Source: Blastococcus saxobsidens (GTDB lineage Bacteria; Actinomycetota; Actinomycetes; Mycobacteriales; Geodermatophilaceae). From it: DNA of 64,000 nt. Shown piece after piece: positions 15,359-23,933 of the stretch. Positions within the stretch are counted from its first letter, which is position 1. Each line of letters begins with the position of its first letter. The stretch covers positions 1-64,000 of the forward strand of contig NZ_JAAGWG010000024.1 of the NCBI RefSeq assembly GCF_010682065.1, given 5' to 3'. Under the pieces are notes generated by a model. That model did not search any database. It was not told where the DNA came from and saw only the letters and a program-made list of their open reading frames with translations. Both the position numbers and the translations under genes were made by a program.

Positions 15359-16540
15359 TCAGGGCTGCAGGAGCACCTTGACGGCGCCTTCCTTCTTCTC
15401 GCGGAAGTTGGCGTAGGCCTCCGGCGCCTGCTCCAACGGGACGCGGTGGGTGGCGAAGTCGTCCACGCCCAGCGGGTCGCCGTCGAGGAGCAGCGGCAGG
15501 ATGTCGGGCACCCAGCGCCACACGTTCGCCTGGCCCATGCGCAGCTGGATCTGCTTGTCGAACATCCGCATGAGCGGCATCGGGTCGGTCGCCCCGCCGT
15601 AGACGCCCGACAGCGAGATCGTGCCACCGCGGCGGACGGCCTCGATCGCGGTGTTGAGCGCGGCGAGCCGGTCGACGCCGACCACCTGCATGACCTTCTC
15701 CATCACGGCGTCGGGGACGATCGCCGTCGCCTTCTGCAGGGCGGCGGCGACGGGTGAGCCGTGCGCCTCCATGCCCACCGCGTCGATGACGGCGTCCGGG
15801 CCGCGGCCGTCGGTCAGGTCGCGCACCCGGGCCACGACCTCGGCCTGGTCGGTGGAGTCGATGACCGTGATGCCGTTGCGCCGGGCGCGGGCGAGCCGCT
15901 CGGGGACGACGTCGGAGGCGATGACCTGGCCGGCGCCGAGGTGCTTGGCGATGCGGGTGCACATGTCGCCGATCGGGCCGAGCCCGAGCACCAGGACGCT
16001 GCCGCCCTCGGGGATGCCGGCGTACTGGACCGCCTGCCAGGCGGTGGGCAGCACGTCGGAGAGGTAGACGAACCGGTCGTCCAGCGGGGCGTCGGGCACC
16101 TTGATCGGCAGCGTGTTGCCGAAGGGCACGCGCAGGTACTCCGCCTGGCCGCCGGGGACCTGGCCGTAGAGCTTGGTGTAGCCGAACAGTGAGGCGCCGA
16201 AGCCCTGCTCGCGGTTCTGCGTGGTCTCGCACTGCGACTGCAGCCCCTGCGAGCACATCCAGCAGGTGTTGCAGGAGATGTTGAACGGGACGACGACGCG
16301 GTCGCCGGCCTTGACGGCAGTGACCTCGCGGCCCACCTCGCGGACGATCCCCATGGGCTCGTGCCCCATCACGTCGCCGACCGACATGAACGGCGCCATG
16401 ACCTCGATGAGGTGCAGGTCCGAGCCGCAGATCCCGCTGGAGGTGATCTCCACGATGACGTCCGTGGGGTCCTGGATGACCGGGTCCGGAACCGTGTCCA
16501 CCCGGACGTCGGCCCGGCCGTGCCAAGTCACTGCGCGCAT
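15359..16540 (-). CDS. Zinc-dependent alcohol dehydrogenase (formaldehyde-dehydrogenase-like)
   Basis: 393 residues of the medium-chain dehydrogenase superfamily. The catalytic zinc site is in SSGICGSDLHLIEV and GHEPMGIV. A structural-zinc-like cysteine cluster is CNTCWMCSQGLQSQC. The NAD-binding turn is LVLGLGPIG, followed by an Asp (IASDVVPER) typical of NAD preference. The architecture is that of glutathione-independent formaldehyde dehydrogenases and related alcohol dehydrogenases. ATG at 16540 has a GAGGGAG site. Likely role is aldehyde/alcohol interconversion; the substrate is not readable. Confidence 0.92.
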   Translation of the reverse strand: MRAVTWHGRADVRVDTVPDPVIQDPTDVIVEITSSGICGSDLHLIEVMAPFMSVGDVMGHEPMGIVREVGREVTAVKAGDRVVVPFNISCNTCWMCSQGLQSQCETTQNREQGFGASLFGYTKLYGQVPGGQAEYLRVPFGNTLPIKVPDAPLDDRFVYLSDVLPTAWQAVQYAGIPEGGSVLVLGLGPIGDMCTRIAKHLGAGQVIASDVVPERLARARRNGITVIDSTDQAEVVARVRDLTDGRGPDAVIDAVGMEAHGSPVAAALQKATAIVPDAVMEKVMQVVGVDRLAALNTAIEAVRRGGTISLSGVYGGATDPMPLMRMFDKQIQLRMGQANVWRWVPDILPLLLDGDPLGVDDFATHRVPLEQAPEAYANFREKKEGAVKVLLQP

Positions 16541-16685
16541 GCGAAATCTCCCTCGATCGGACCGTGGATGTGGGCCTCGCCCTCGTTCGTGACCCGGATC
16601 GCGCAACTCTCAACCATCCACGGCGCGTCAGTGACGCTCTGTCCAACAGCGTGTACGGAGCGCGTAGCAGACCGGTGGTAATCAG

Positions 16686-16734
16686 GTGATCGGGTTCACA
16701 GAACCAGAGGTCCGTAACCCGTTCCGCAGATCAC
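16686..16734 (+). other. Nested inverted repeat in the ADH/M23 divergent gap
   Basis: GTGATC (16686-16691) pairs with GATCAC (16729-16734), and CGGGTT pairs with AACCCG inside, giving a bracketed two-stem structure about 85-130 nt upstream of the M23 gene. A further palindrome, CACGTCGTG, lies at ~16743-16751. The 276-nt gap 16541-16816 is otherwise unassigned. It could be a protein operator or part of an untranslated leader. I could not match it to a known riboswitch such as the c-di-AMP element that precedes many actinobacterial cell-wall hydrolases. Confidence 0.3.
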
Positions 16735-16816
16735 GAAACCATCACGTCGTGTTTACATGGGCCCCGCTCCTCTCCCCGGGAGCCCTGTGCAATGTCCGCC
16801 GACGGAAGTCAGGTGC

Positions 16817-18664
16817 ATGAGTCAGCTCCACCACGACCGCCTCCTCGCAGAGGGTGCGGCGCCGGCCGGTCAGGCCGCCACGGCGCCCGCTCCTTCCCGC
16901 CGGACGAGCACCTCGTCCAGCGGGATCCGCGAGGAGAAGGCCGAGTCCACGGTTCCGCCGCAGCGCCAGGGGAAGGCGCAGCAGGGCGGGGTCGGCAGGA
17001 CCTCCGACTCGACCACCCGGACGACGGCGACCCGGGGCGCCGGCACCGGTCAGCCCTCGGTCCGCACCACCGGCGGCCGCGCCACGGCCGGCGCGGCGGG
17101 GAGCATCGTCGCGAAGGCGAAGGCGGCCCGCACCGTCACTGCGAAGGCGGCGAACTCCAAGGCCGTGACCGTCACCGCGGCGACCGCGAAGGCTGCCTCG
17201 GCCAAGGCGGCGACCGCGACGGTCGCCGCGACCCGCAAGGCCGCCACCGCGGCCCGAGCGGCCGCGGCCGCCAAGCGCGCGACGGCGAAGGCGGAGGCGA
17301 GCACCGCGGCGGCAGAGGCGACCGTCGCGAAGCCCGCCACCGCGAAGGCCGCCGCCGCGAAGGCCACCGCGGCGAAGCCAGTGGCCGGCGTGCCGGCGAC
17401 CGCGAAGCCCGCCGCCGCGAAGCCTGCGGCTGCGAAGGCCACGACAGCCAAGGCCACGGTCGCGAAGGCCACTGCGGCGAAGCCTGCGGCTGCGAAGGCC
17501 ACTGCGGCGAAGCCTGCGGCTGCGAAGGCCTCGGCGGCGAAGCCTGCGGCTGCGAAGGCGACCACTGCGAAGGCGGCGACCACCGCCGGCACGACGGCGA
17601 CCACGCCCGCCACCGCTCGGGCGCGTAGCGGGGGACGGCACCGCGCCGAGACGCCGCGGTCGGTGCGGATCGCCGCCGCGCGGAGCGCCGTCGCCCAGCC
17701 GGCCGCGCCGGCCATCCGCCGCCCCACGCCGTACAAGCGAGGCGTCACGACGGTGCCGCTCACCGACGTCGCGGCCCTCATCGAGACCACGGTGCCGGCG
17801 CCGGACGAGGTCGTCGTCGTCAAGGAGGCCCCGGCCCGGCCGGCCACCGTGGCGGCACCCGTCGAGCCGGCGCCCTCGACCGACGCGTCCGCAGCCGACC
17901 CGGCCGAGGTCGTCGCCGCGCTCGCCGGCGGTCGCCGGGGACTGCTCGCCCGTCGTCCGGCGCCGCGCCGCAGGCCCGCGCTCTACCTCGCCGCCGCGCT
18001 CCTGGGTGCGATGAGCATCAGCGGGGCATCCACCGGCGCGCCGACCGAGGTCGCGACCACGACGGTCAGCCACTCGGTCAGCGTGGCCGAGCAGCTCGGG
18101 CTGCGGGCCGACGAGCCGGCTCCCGAGATCGTCGCCGCCGACGCCACCGACCGGCTGAGCGAGCTGGTGGCCAGCCGCAACCAGCGCGACGCCGACCGGA
18201 CCGCCGCCGCCGACGCCCAGGCCGAGGCCGACCGTGTCGCCGCCGAGGCGGCCGCGGAGGCGGCGCGGCCCAAGGTGGTGCACCCCGTGGAGGGCGCGCG
18301 GCTGACGAGTGGCTTCGGTGCCCGGTGGGGCACGCTGCACGCCGGTATCGACCTGGCCGCGCCGATGCGCACGCCGGAGTACGCAGTCATGGACGGCGTC
18401 GTCCTCGAGGCGGGCCCCGCCAGCGGGTTCGGTCTTGCGGTCTACATCCAGCACGGCAACGGCGACGTGACCGTCTACGGCCACATGGACGAGATCCTCG
18501 TCGAGGCCGGCCAGATCGTCCGGGCCGGCGACATGATCGCCCTGCTCGGCAACCGCGGTCAGTCCACCGGCCCGCACCTGCACTTCGAGGTGCACGTCGG
18601 CGGGCTCGACGGCACCAAGGTCGACCCGCTGCCCTGGCTCCGGGAGCGCGGCGTCGACATCTGA
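16817..18664 (+). CDS. M23 (LytM) endopeptidase with Lys/Ala histone-H1-like domain
   Basis: 615 residues with unusual order. Residues 1-98 are Ser/Thr/Arg-rich. Residues ~99-258 are almost pure Ala/Lys/Thr repeats (AKPAAAKATAAKP), resembling histone H1 tails, HupB and AlgP. A basic linker and one membrane helix follow at ~387-405 (ALYLAAALLGAMSISGA). A coiled Ala/Asp/Arg stretch leads to a C-terminal M23 domain with zinc ligands HAGID (His508, Asp512) and HLHFE (His587, His589), complete and so probably active on peptidoglycan cross-links. The positive-inside rule puts the Lys/Ala region in the cytoplasm and the peptidase outside. ATG at 16817 follows an AGG ribosome site; an upstream ATG at 16757 is possible. 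Confidence 0.9.
   Translation: MSQLHHDRLLAEGAAPAGQAATAPAPSRRTSTSSSGIREEKAESTVPPQRQGKAQQGGVGRTSDSTTRTTATRGAGTGQPSVRTTGGRATAGAAGSIVAKAKAARTVTAKAANSKAVTVTAATAKAASAKAATATVAATRKAATAARAAAAAKRATAKAEASTAAAEATVAKPATAKAAAAKATAAKPVAGVPATAKPAAAKPAAAKATTAKATVAKATAAKPAAAKATAAKPAAAKASAAKPAAAKATTAKAATTAGTTATTPATARARSGGRHRAETPRSVRIAAARSAVAQPAAPAIRRPTPYKRGVTTVPLTDVAALIETTVPAPDEVVVVKEAPARPATVAAPVEPAPSTDASAADPAEVVAALAGGRRGLLARRPAPRRRPALYLAAALLGAMSISGASTGAPTEVATTTVSHSVSVAEQLGLRADEPAPEIVAADATDRLSELVASRNQRDADRTAAADAQAEADRVAAEAAAEAARPKVVHPVEGARLTSGFGARWGTLHAGIDLAAPMRTPEYAVMDGVVLEAGPASGFGLAVYIQHGNGDVTVYGHMDEILVEAGQIVRAGDMIALLGNRGQSTGPHLHFEVHVGGLDGTKVDPLPWLRERGVDI
17420..17559 (+). repeat. Exact internal repeats coding Lys/Ala-rich region
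   Basis: The 20-mer AAGCCTGCGGCTGCGAAGGC occurs exactly at 17420, 17480, 17510 and 17540, spacing 60, 30 and 30 nt, so each unit codes ten residues of the AKP-type repeat. Exact DNA identity, rather than merely similar protein, points to recent unequal exchange and likely length variation among strains. Confidence 0.85.
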
Positions 18665-18685
18665 TCGCCCGCCGTACGACCCCTG

Positions 18686-18722
18686 CGATGCCCCCTGCCG
18701 ACGGTTCCGGCAGGGGGCATCG
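18686..18722 (+). terminator. Strong hairpin terminator after the M23 gene
   Basis: A perfect 15-bp stem with a 7-nt loop, about 20 nt past the stop at 18664 and ahead of the CDF gene. Confidence 0.85.
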
Positions 18723-18771
18723 TGCATGGGGGAGACTGGAGGGACCGTCTGCAGAGGCCGAGGAGCGATCG

Positions 18772-19689
18772 ATGGGTCACGGCCACGCGCACGGGCCGGG
18801 AACGGCCGCGGGTCCGCAGCGGCGACGGCTCGCCGTCGTCCTGGTGCTCACCCTCGCCGTGCTCGCCGCCGAGGTCGTGGGGTCCCTGGTCTCCGGCTCG
18901 CTGGCGCTGCTGGCCGACGCGGGGCACATGGCCACCGACGCCGCCGGCATCGCCCTGGCGCTGGGGGCGGTCACGCTCGCGCAGCGGCCGGCCGCCGGCC
19001 GCCGGACCTTCGGCTGGCAGCGTGCCGAGATACTGGCCGCCGTCGCCAACGGGCTGCTCCTGCTGGCCGTGGCCGGTTACGTGCTGGTCCAGGCGGTCCG
19101 CCGGATCGGGGACCCGGTGCAGGTCGACTCCGGTCCGATGCTGGTCATCGCGCTGGTCGGCCTCGGCGTGAACCTGGCCGGGCTGCTGGTGCTGCGGCAG
19201 GGCCAGGGGCGGTCCCTCGCCGTGCGCGGCGCCTACCTCGAGGTGCTCGCCGACGCCCTGGGGTCGGTCGCGGTGATCGTCGCCGCCGTCGTCATCGCGA
19301 CGACCGGCTGGACGCCGGCGGACACCGTCGCGTCGCTGGCCATCGGCTGCCTGGTGCTGCCCCGCGCCTGGCACCTCCTCCGCGAGGCGCTGGACGTGCT
19401 GCTGGAGGCGGCGCCGCGCGGGGTGGACCTGGACCGGGTGCGGTCGCACATCCTCGGCGTCGACGGCGTGCTCGGGGTCCACGACCTGCACGCCTGGACG
19501 ATCACCTCCGGGCTGCCGGTGCTCTCCGCGCACGTGGTCGTGTCCGACGAGGCGCTGGCCGGCGGGCACGGGGGACGGGTGCTCGACGCGCTCTGCTCCT
19601 GCCTGGGGGACCACTTCGACGTGGAGCACTGCACGTTCCAGATCGAGGCGGAGGCGCACGCCGGCCACGAGGCCCCCGTCCACGACTGA
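18772..19689 (+). CDS. Cation diffusion facilitator (CDF) metal exporter, CzcD/ZnT type
   Basis: 305 residues. The His-rich start MGHGHAHG is followed by six membrane segments. Transport-site motifs HMATDAAGIAL (helix II; preceded by LLADAG) and EVLADALGS (helix V) are present, although the helix-V motif is E-x-L-A-D rather than H-x-x-x-D, which may alter metal preference. A C-terminal cytoplasmic domain contains GVLGVHDLHAWTITSG, the usual dimer/metal-sensing fold. It would expel Zn2+ or a related ion in exchange for protons. ATG at 18772 has a GAGGAG site; the upstream frame lies in the terminator. Confidence 0.93.
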   Translation: MGHGHAHGPGTAAGPQRRRLAVVLVLTLAVLAAEVVGSLVSGSLALLADAGHMATDAAGIALALGAVTLAQRPAAGRRTFGWQRAEILAAVANGLLLLAVAGYVLVQAVRRIGDPVQVDSGPMLVIALVGLGVNLAGLLVLRQGQGRSLAVRGAYLEVLADALGSVAVIVAAVVIATTGWTPADTVASLAIGCLVLPRAWHLLREALDVLLEAAPRGVDLDRVRSHILGVDGVLGVHDLHAWTITSGLPVLSAHVVVSDEALAGGHGGRVLDALCSCLGDHFDVEHCTFQIEAEAHAGHEAPVHD

Positions 19690-19697
19690 ATGAGGAA

Positions 19698-19746
19698 CCC
19701 CCTGCCCCCCACCGCTCGCGAGCTCGCGGCGGGACCCTGCAGGGGG
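19698..19746 (+). terminator. GC-rich hairpin element after the CDF gene
   Basis: CCCCCTGC pairs with GCAGGGGG, with a second inner stem (CCGCTCGCGAGCTCGCGG region). It begins 8 nt after the stop codon. The layout GAGGAaCCCC...GGGGCCG resembles the hairpins after 30833, 32279 and 33967. Confidence 0.65.
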
Positions 19747-19813
19747 GCCGCCGTGTCGGGTTGCGGCGGTGGGACAGTGGGGGAGGCAGAGCGGCCGGCA
19801 GGAGGAGATCGCG

Positions 19814-20773
19814 GTGGAGCACGGGCACCACTCGGGCATGTGGGTCCCCGAGGACCCGCCGACGGCGGGCCGGCTGTTCCTGCCGCACCTCGACGGCTGG
19901 TCCGTCCTCGCCGTGCTGAGCCTGGTCGGCGTGGTCGTCTACCTCGCCGCGGTGATCCGGCTGCGCCGCTCCGGGGTCTCCTGGCCGTGGTGGCGGAGCG
20001 TCGCCTGGATCGGCGGGTGCGTGTCGCTGTTCGCCGTCACCGGCACCTGGTTCAACGGCTACAGCATGGTGATCTTCAGCATCCACATGGCGCAGCACAT
20101 GGTGCTGTCGCTCATCACCCCGCTGCTGCTGCTGCTCGCCGCGCCGATCACCCTGGCGCTGCGCACCCTCCCGCGCGGGCAGGGGGCCTCGGGGGCGCCA
20201 CGCGCCCTGCTGCTGGACCTGCTGCACAGCCGGTTCGCCCGGTTCGTCGCCCACCCGCTGTTCAGCGTCCCGCTGTTCATCGCCAGCCTCTACGGCGTCT
20301 ACTTCACGTCGCTGTTCGACACCCTCATGGCCAGCCCGGTCGGGCACCAGTTCATGCTCGCCCACTTCGTCGTCACCGGGCTGCTGTTCTTCGGCCCCAT
20401 CGTGGCGCAGGACCCGTGGCCGCGGACCATGAGCCACCCGGGACGGATGGTCGAGCTCTTCCTGCCGGTGCCGTTCCACGCGTTCTTCGGCGTGGCGATC
20501 ATGATGGCCGGCTCGCTCGTCGTCGACACCTTCGCCGAGCCCCCGGCCGGCTGGGACGTCGACCCGCTCGCCGACCAGGGCGTCGCCGGGGCCATCGTCT
20601 GGGCCTTCGGCGAGCTGCCCACGGTGCTCGTCCTCGCCGTCGTCTTCTTCTCCTGGGTGGGCTCGGACGAGCGTCAGGCACGCACCCTGGACCGCACGGC
20701 GGACCGCACCGGCGACGCCGAGCTCGCCGCCTACAACGCACGGCTGCGCGCGCTGGCCGACCGCCAGGCCTGA
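19814..20773 (+). CDS. CtaG-like cytochrome c oxidase assembly protein (caa3_CtaG family)
   Basis: 319 residues, about seven membrane segments, of the actinobacterial/Bacillus CtaG type (not the Cox11 type). The motifs MVIFSIHMAQHMVLSLITPLLL, GHQFMLAHFVVTGLLFFGPI and PFHAFFGVAIM carry conserved membrane His residues thought to handle copper for the CuB site of the aa3 oxidase. GTG at 19814 has a perfectly placed GGAGGAG; the longer ATG frame at 19769 does not. The oxidase subunit I gene ctaD lies 3 kb downstream on the same strand. The Lys-poor, Asp/Arg-rich C-tail is cytoplasmic. Confidence 0.9.
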   Translation: MEHGHHSGMWVPEDPPTAGRLFLPHLDGWSVLAVLSLVGVVVYLAAVIRLRRSGVSWPWWRSVAWIGGCVSLFAVTGTWFNGYSMVIFSIHMAQHMVLSLITPLLLLLAAPITLALRTLPRGQGASGAPRALLLDLLHSRFARFVAHPLFSVPLFIASLYGVYFTSLFDTLMASPVGHQFMLAHFVVTGLLFFGPIVAQDPWPRTMSHPGRMVELFLPVPFHAFFGVAIMMAGSLVVDTFAEPPAGWDVDPLADQGVAGAIVWAFGELPTVLVLAVVFFSWVGSDERQARTLDRTADRTGDAELAAYNARLRALADRQA

Positions 20774-20787
20774 GCCCGGAGACGCGA

Positions 20788-20819
20788 GCGGCCCGTGCCC
20801 CCGGAGGGGCGCGGGCCGC
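20788..20819. terminator. Bidirectional hairpin between convergent genes
   Basis: A 13-14 bp GC-rich stem with one bulge sits between the CtaG-like gene (ends 20773) and the opposite-strand MFS gene (ends 20835). Confidence 0.7.
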
Positions 20820-20834
20820 GCGTGCGTCCGGGGC

Positions 20835-22421
20835 TCAGCCCACGTGGACGACGGCGTCGCCCTCGGCGGGGAGGTCCTCCTTTGTCGCCTTGATCAGGAA
20901 GGCGGAGACCAGGGCGCCGGCCACCAGCAGGACGGAGGCCCACGTGAAGGCGGTCGTGTAGCCCTCGACCTGGGCGGCGAGGCCGGCGGCCTGCGGGTCC
21001 GAGCCCGAGGCCAGCGCGTCGGCGGTGTACGCGCTGATGGCGGACACCGAGAGGGACGCGAGAACGGCGGTGCCGATGGACGCGCCGACCTGCTGGGTGG
21101 CGTTGAGCATCGCGCTGGCCGCACCGGCGTCGTTCGGTCCGGCCCCGACCAGGGCGAGGTTGGACAGCGGCACGAACGTGAAGCCGAGGCCGAGGCCCAG
21201 CAGGAGCTGCCCCGGGAAGGGGAGCTGCCAGAACCCGGTGTCCAGCCCGACGAAGGACAGCGTGAACAGCCCGGCCGCGGCGAGCAGGCCGCCGGCGACC
21301 ATGAGCGGCTTCGGCCCGATCCGCGGGACCAGGACGCTGGCCGCACCGGCCGAGATGAAGACACCGAGGGTGGTGGGCAGCGAGGCCAGCCCCGCCACCA
21401 CCGGCTCGTAGCCCAGCACCTGTTGGAAGTACAGGCTCAGGAAGAAGAACGCCCCGATGAGGCCGGCGCCCACCAGCGTCGAGGTCAGGTAGGCACCGCC
21501 GCGGTTGCGGTCCAGGACGATCCGCATGGGCAGCAGCGGGTTGCGGGTGCGCAGTTCGAGGGCGACGAAGAGCGCCACCAGGACCAGGCCGGCGACGATG
21601 AACAGCCAGGCGAGGCCGTCGGCCCAGCCGCTCTCCGGCGTCACGAAGGGGCCGCCCTGGGCGGCCACCGCGGCGTTCGCGGCCCCGGCCTCCGCCGCGT
21701 TGGTCTGCGCGGCCTCGGCGACCCGGGTGAAGCCGTAGACGATCGAGCCCAGGCCGAGGGTCACCAGGACGGCGCCGGGGATGTCGTAGCTGGTGTCACC
21801 CGGGGCCTTGCTCTCCGGGACGATCGGGATGGCCAGCACGATGGCGAGCAGCGCGACCGGCAGGTTCACCCAGAAGCACCAGCGCCAGTCGGCGTACTCG
21901 GTCAGCACGCCGCCGAGCAGGAGCCCGACGGCGGAGCCGCCGCCGGCGATGGCCCCGTAGACGCCGAAGGCCTTGGCGCGCTCCTTCGGGTCGGTGAAGA
22001 GGACGGTCAGGAGCGCGAGCGATGCCGGGGCCAGCAGGGCACCGAAGACGCCCTGCAGAGCGCGGGCGCCGAACAGCATCGCCTCGTTCTGCGCGATGCC
22101 GCCCAGCGCCGAGGCGACGGCGAAGCCGGCCGCGCCGACCAGGTAGGTGCGCTTGCGGCCCCAGAAGTCGGCGATCCGCCCACCGAGGAGCAGGAAGCCG
22201 CCGAAGGTCAGGGTGTAGGCGGTGACGATCCACTGCTGGGAGGCCGCGCTGATGCCGAGGTCGGTGGTGACGGCGGGCAGGGCGATGTTCACGATGGTGG
22301 CGTCGAGGATGACCAGCAGGACGGTCATGGCGATGACGCCCAGCGCCAGCCAGCGCTTCTCGTACGGTTCGTCGGTGCTCGCGCCGTCGGGCGCGGCAGG
22401 GGAGGTCCGGGGTTCCGTCAC
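20835..22421 (-). CDS. DHA2-family MFS drug exporter (EmrB/QacA type)
   Basis: 528 residues with about 14 membrane segments. The first helix carries ILDATIVNIALPAVTTDLG, the DHA2 motif D1 block; GGRIADFWGRKRTYLVG is motif A; GALLAPASLALLTVLF fits motif C. The large loop between helices (NAAEAGAANAAVAAQGG) is as in QacA types. It is likely a proton-driven exporter of hydrophobic cations or antibiotics. GTG at 22421 has a GAGGAAT site; a longer frame to 22535 lacks one. No dedicated regulator adjoins. Confidence 0.92.
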   Translation of the reverse strand: MTEPRTSPAAPDGASTDEPYEKRWLALGVIAMTVLLVILDATIVNIALPAVTTDLGISAASQQWIVTAYTLTFGGFLLLGGRIADFWGRKRTYLVGAAGFAVASALGGIAQNEAMLFGARALQGVFGALLAPASLALLTVLFTDPKERAKAFGVYGAIAGGGSAVGLLLGGVLTEYADWRWCFWVNLPVALLAIVLAIPIVPESKAPGDTSYDIPGAVLVTLGLGSIVYGFTRVAEAAQTNAAEAGAANAAVAAQGGPFVTPESGWADGLAWLFIVAGLVLVALFVALELRTRNPLLPMRIVLDRNRGGAYLTSTLVGAGLIGAFFFLSLYFQQVLGYEPVVAGLASLPTTLGVFISAGAASVLVPRIGPKPLMVAGGLLAAAGLFTLSFVGLDTGFWQLPFPGQLLLGLGLGFTFVPLSNLALVGAGPNDAGAASAMLNATQQVGASIGTAVLASLSVSAISAYTADALASGSDPQAAGLAAQVEGYTTAFTWASVLLVAGALVSAFLIKATKEDLPAEGDAVVHVG

Positions 22422-22499
22422 GGGGCATTCCTCGGGTCGTGCGGAGCGGGCCGAGTCGTCGGCCGATCCAGGAACGTAGTGGCCTGCGACCATGTCGTC

Positions 22500-23009
22500 G
22501 TGCCTGTTTCGATGGTGTTCACCTCCGACACGCACGTACCGAAGCGGGCGCGTGACCTACCTCATGCCCTGTGGGGTGAGATCGAGGTCGCGGACCTCGT
22601 CGTGCACGCCGGGGACTGGGTGGACGTCGCGCTGCTGGACCAGCTGGAGCGGCGCGCCCGGCGGCTCGAGGCGGTGTACGGCAACAACGACCACGGGGCA
22701 CTGCGGGAGCGGCTCCCGGAGATCGCCCGGTTCGAGGTCGAGGGACTGCGCTTCGCCGTGGTGCACGAGACCGGGGACGCCAAGGGGCGCGAGGCGCGGT
22801 GCGCTGCCCGCTTCCCGGACGCCGACGTCCTGGTGTTCGGGCACAGCCACATCCCCTGGGACACCACCGCCGGCTCCGGGCTGCGGCTGCTGAACCCCGG
22901 TTCGCCGACCGACCGGCGTCGTCAGCCGCACGGCACCTACGTCACCGCCGTCGCCGACGACGGACGGCTGCGCGACCTGACTTTCCACGCCGTCCCGCCG
23001 CGTCGGTGA
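22500..23009 (+). CDS. YfcE/MJ0936-type metallophosphoesterase
   Basis: 169 residues. Metal-site motifs are SDTH near the start, HAGDWVD, GNNDH, HETGD and GHSHIP, the complete set for a small dinuclear phosphodiesterase. I prefer GTG at 22500 because VPVSMVFTSDTH supplies the first beta strand; the ATG at 22512 would leave only three residues before the metal ligand. Its stop overlaps the start of the methyltransferase by 4 nt (GTGA). Substrate unknown; family members hydrolyse simple or cyclic phosphodiesters. Confidence 0.9.
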   Translation: MPVSMVFTSDTHVPKRARDLPHALWGEIEVADLVVHAGDWVDVALLDQLERRARRLEAVYGNNDHGALRERLPEIARFEVEGLRFAVVHETGDAKGREARCAARFPDADVLVFGHSHIPWDTTAGSGLRLLNPGSPTDRRRQPHGTYVTAVADDGRLRDLTFHAVPPRR

Positions 23010-23869
23010 GCGCCCCGCCGCTGGACCCGCGGGCAGTCGGGCTGCTGGCCTGCCAGGTGTGCGGGGCGTCCTTCTCGCCGGAGGGCGACGGGGCGGGGGT
23101 GCGGTGCGCCGCCGGGCATCGGGTGGACCGCGCGCGTCAGGGTCACCTCTCCCTGCTGCCCCCGGGCCGCCGCCCGCCGGCCGGCGACTCGGCGGAGATG
23201 GTCGCCGACCGGGTGGCCTTCCTCTCGGCCGGCCACTACGACGGGCTGAGCTCGGCGCTGCGCGCAGCCGTCGCCCCGCCCGACGCCGCCCCGCCGGCCG
23301 CGCTGCTCGACCTGGGCGGCGGTACCGGCCACCACCTGGCCCGGCTGCTGGACGACCTGCCCGAGGCCGTGGGGGTGGTGCTCGACGCGTCTCCCTATGC
23401 CGCCCGCCGGGCCGCTCGCGCCCATCCGCGCGCTCTCGCCGTGGTCGCGGACGCCTGGGCGCGGCTGCCGGTGCTCGACGGCGTCGCCGACCGGGTGCTC
23501 GTGGTCTTCGCCCCGCGGAACGGACCCGAGATCGCCCGCGTGCTCCGCCCCGGGGGGCGGCTGGTGGTGGTGACGCCGGCGCCCGACCACCTCGCCGAGA
23601 TCGTCGGCCCCCTCGGGCTGCTGCGGGTGGACCCCGACAAGGCCGAGCGGCTGGCCGCCACGCTGGAGCCGCACCTGACCCGCGGAACCGCCTCCGCGCA
23701 CCGGTGGACGGTGGCGCTGGAGCGTGCCGACATCGCCACCCTGGTCGGGATGGGACCGCACGCCCGCCACCTGACGACGGCCGGTCTGGCGGCCGCGCTG
23801 GCTCGTCTACCTGCGTCGACGCGGCTCACGATCTCGGTCGACGTGGCCACCTACGCGCGGGCCCGGTGA
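23006..23869 (+). CDS. RlmA-type 23S rRNA (guanine-N1) methyltransferase
   Basis: 287 residues. The N-terminal zinc finger is CQVCGASF followed by RCAAGHRVD (Cys-Cys-Cys-His), with [12 protein letters not shown] next; this is the RlmA(I/II)/TlrB signature. The SAM-binding motif is [16 protein letters not shown]. The C-terminus has [16 protein letters not shown] and the dimer-like helix. Members methylate G745 or G748 in 23S rRNA helix 35; the latter can protect against tylosin-like macrolides. GTG at 23006 overlaps the phosphoesterase stop. Which guanine is modified cannot be read. Confidence 0.88.
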   Translation: MSAPPLDPRAVGLLACQVCGASFSPEGDGAGVRCAAGHRVDRARQGHLSLLPPGRRPPAGDSAEMVADRVAFLSAGHYDGLSSALRAAVAPPDAAPPAALLDLGGGTGHHLARLLDDLPEAVGVVLDASPYAARRAARAHPRALAVVADAWARLPVLDGVADRVLVVFAPRNGPEIARVLRPGGRLVVVTPAPDHLAEIVGPLGLLRVDPDKAERLAATLEPHLTRGTASAHRWTVALERADIATLVGMGPHARHLTTAGLAAALARLPASTRLTISVDVATYARAR

Positions 23870-23933
23870 TCGTTCCGCCACGCCCGCCACGCCCGTCCTG
23901 AGCCGACGGCCGGCACGGTCTAAGCTGCGACCC

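Noticed and set aside
16541-16816. c-di-AMP (ydaO) riboswitch upstream of the M23 gene
   Set aside because: Looked for because such switches precede wall hydrolases, but the conserved core sequences could not be found; only simple inverted repeats remain.
23006-23869. Macrolide-resistance determinant (TlrB)
   Set aside because: RlmA I, RlmA II and TlrB cannot be separated by eye; no antibiotic cluster is near, so a housekeeping rRNA methylase is the safer call.
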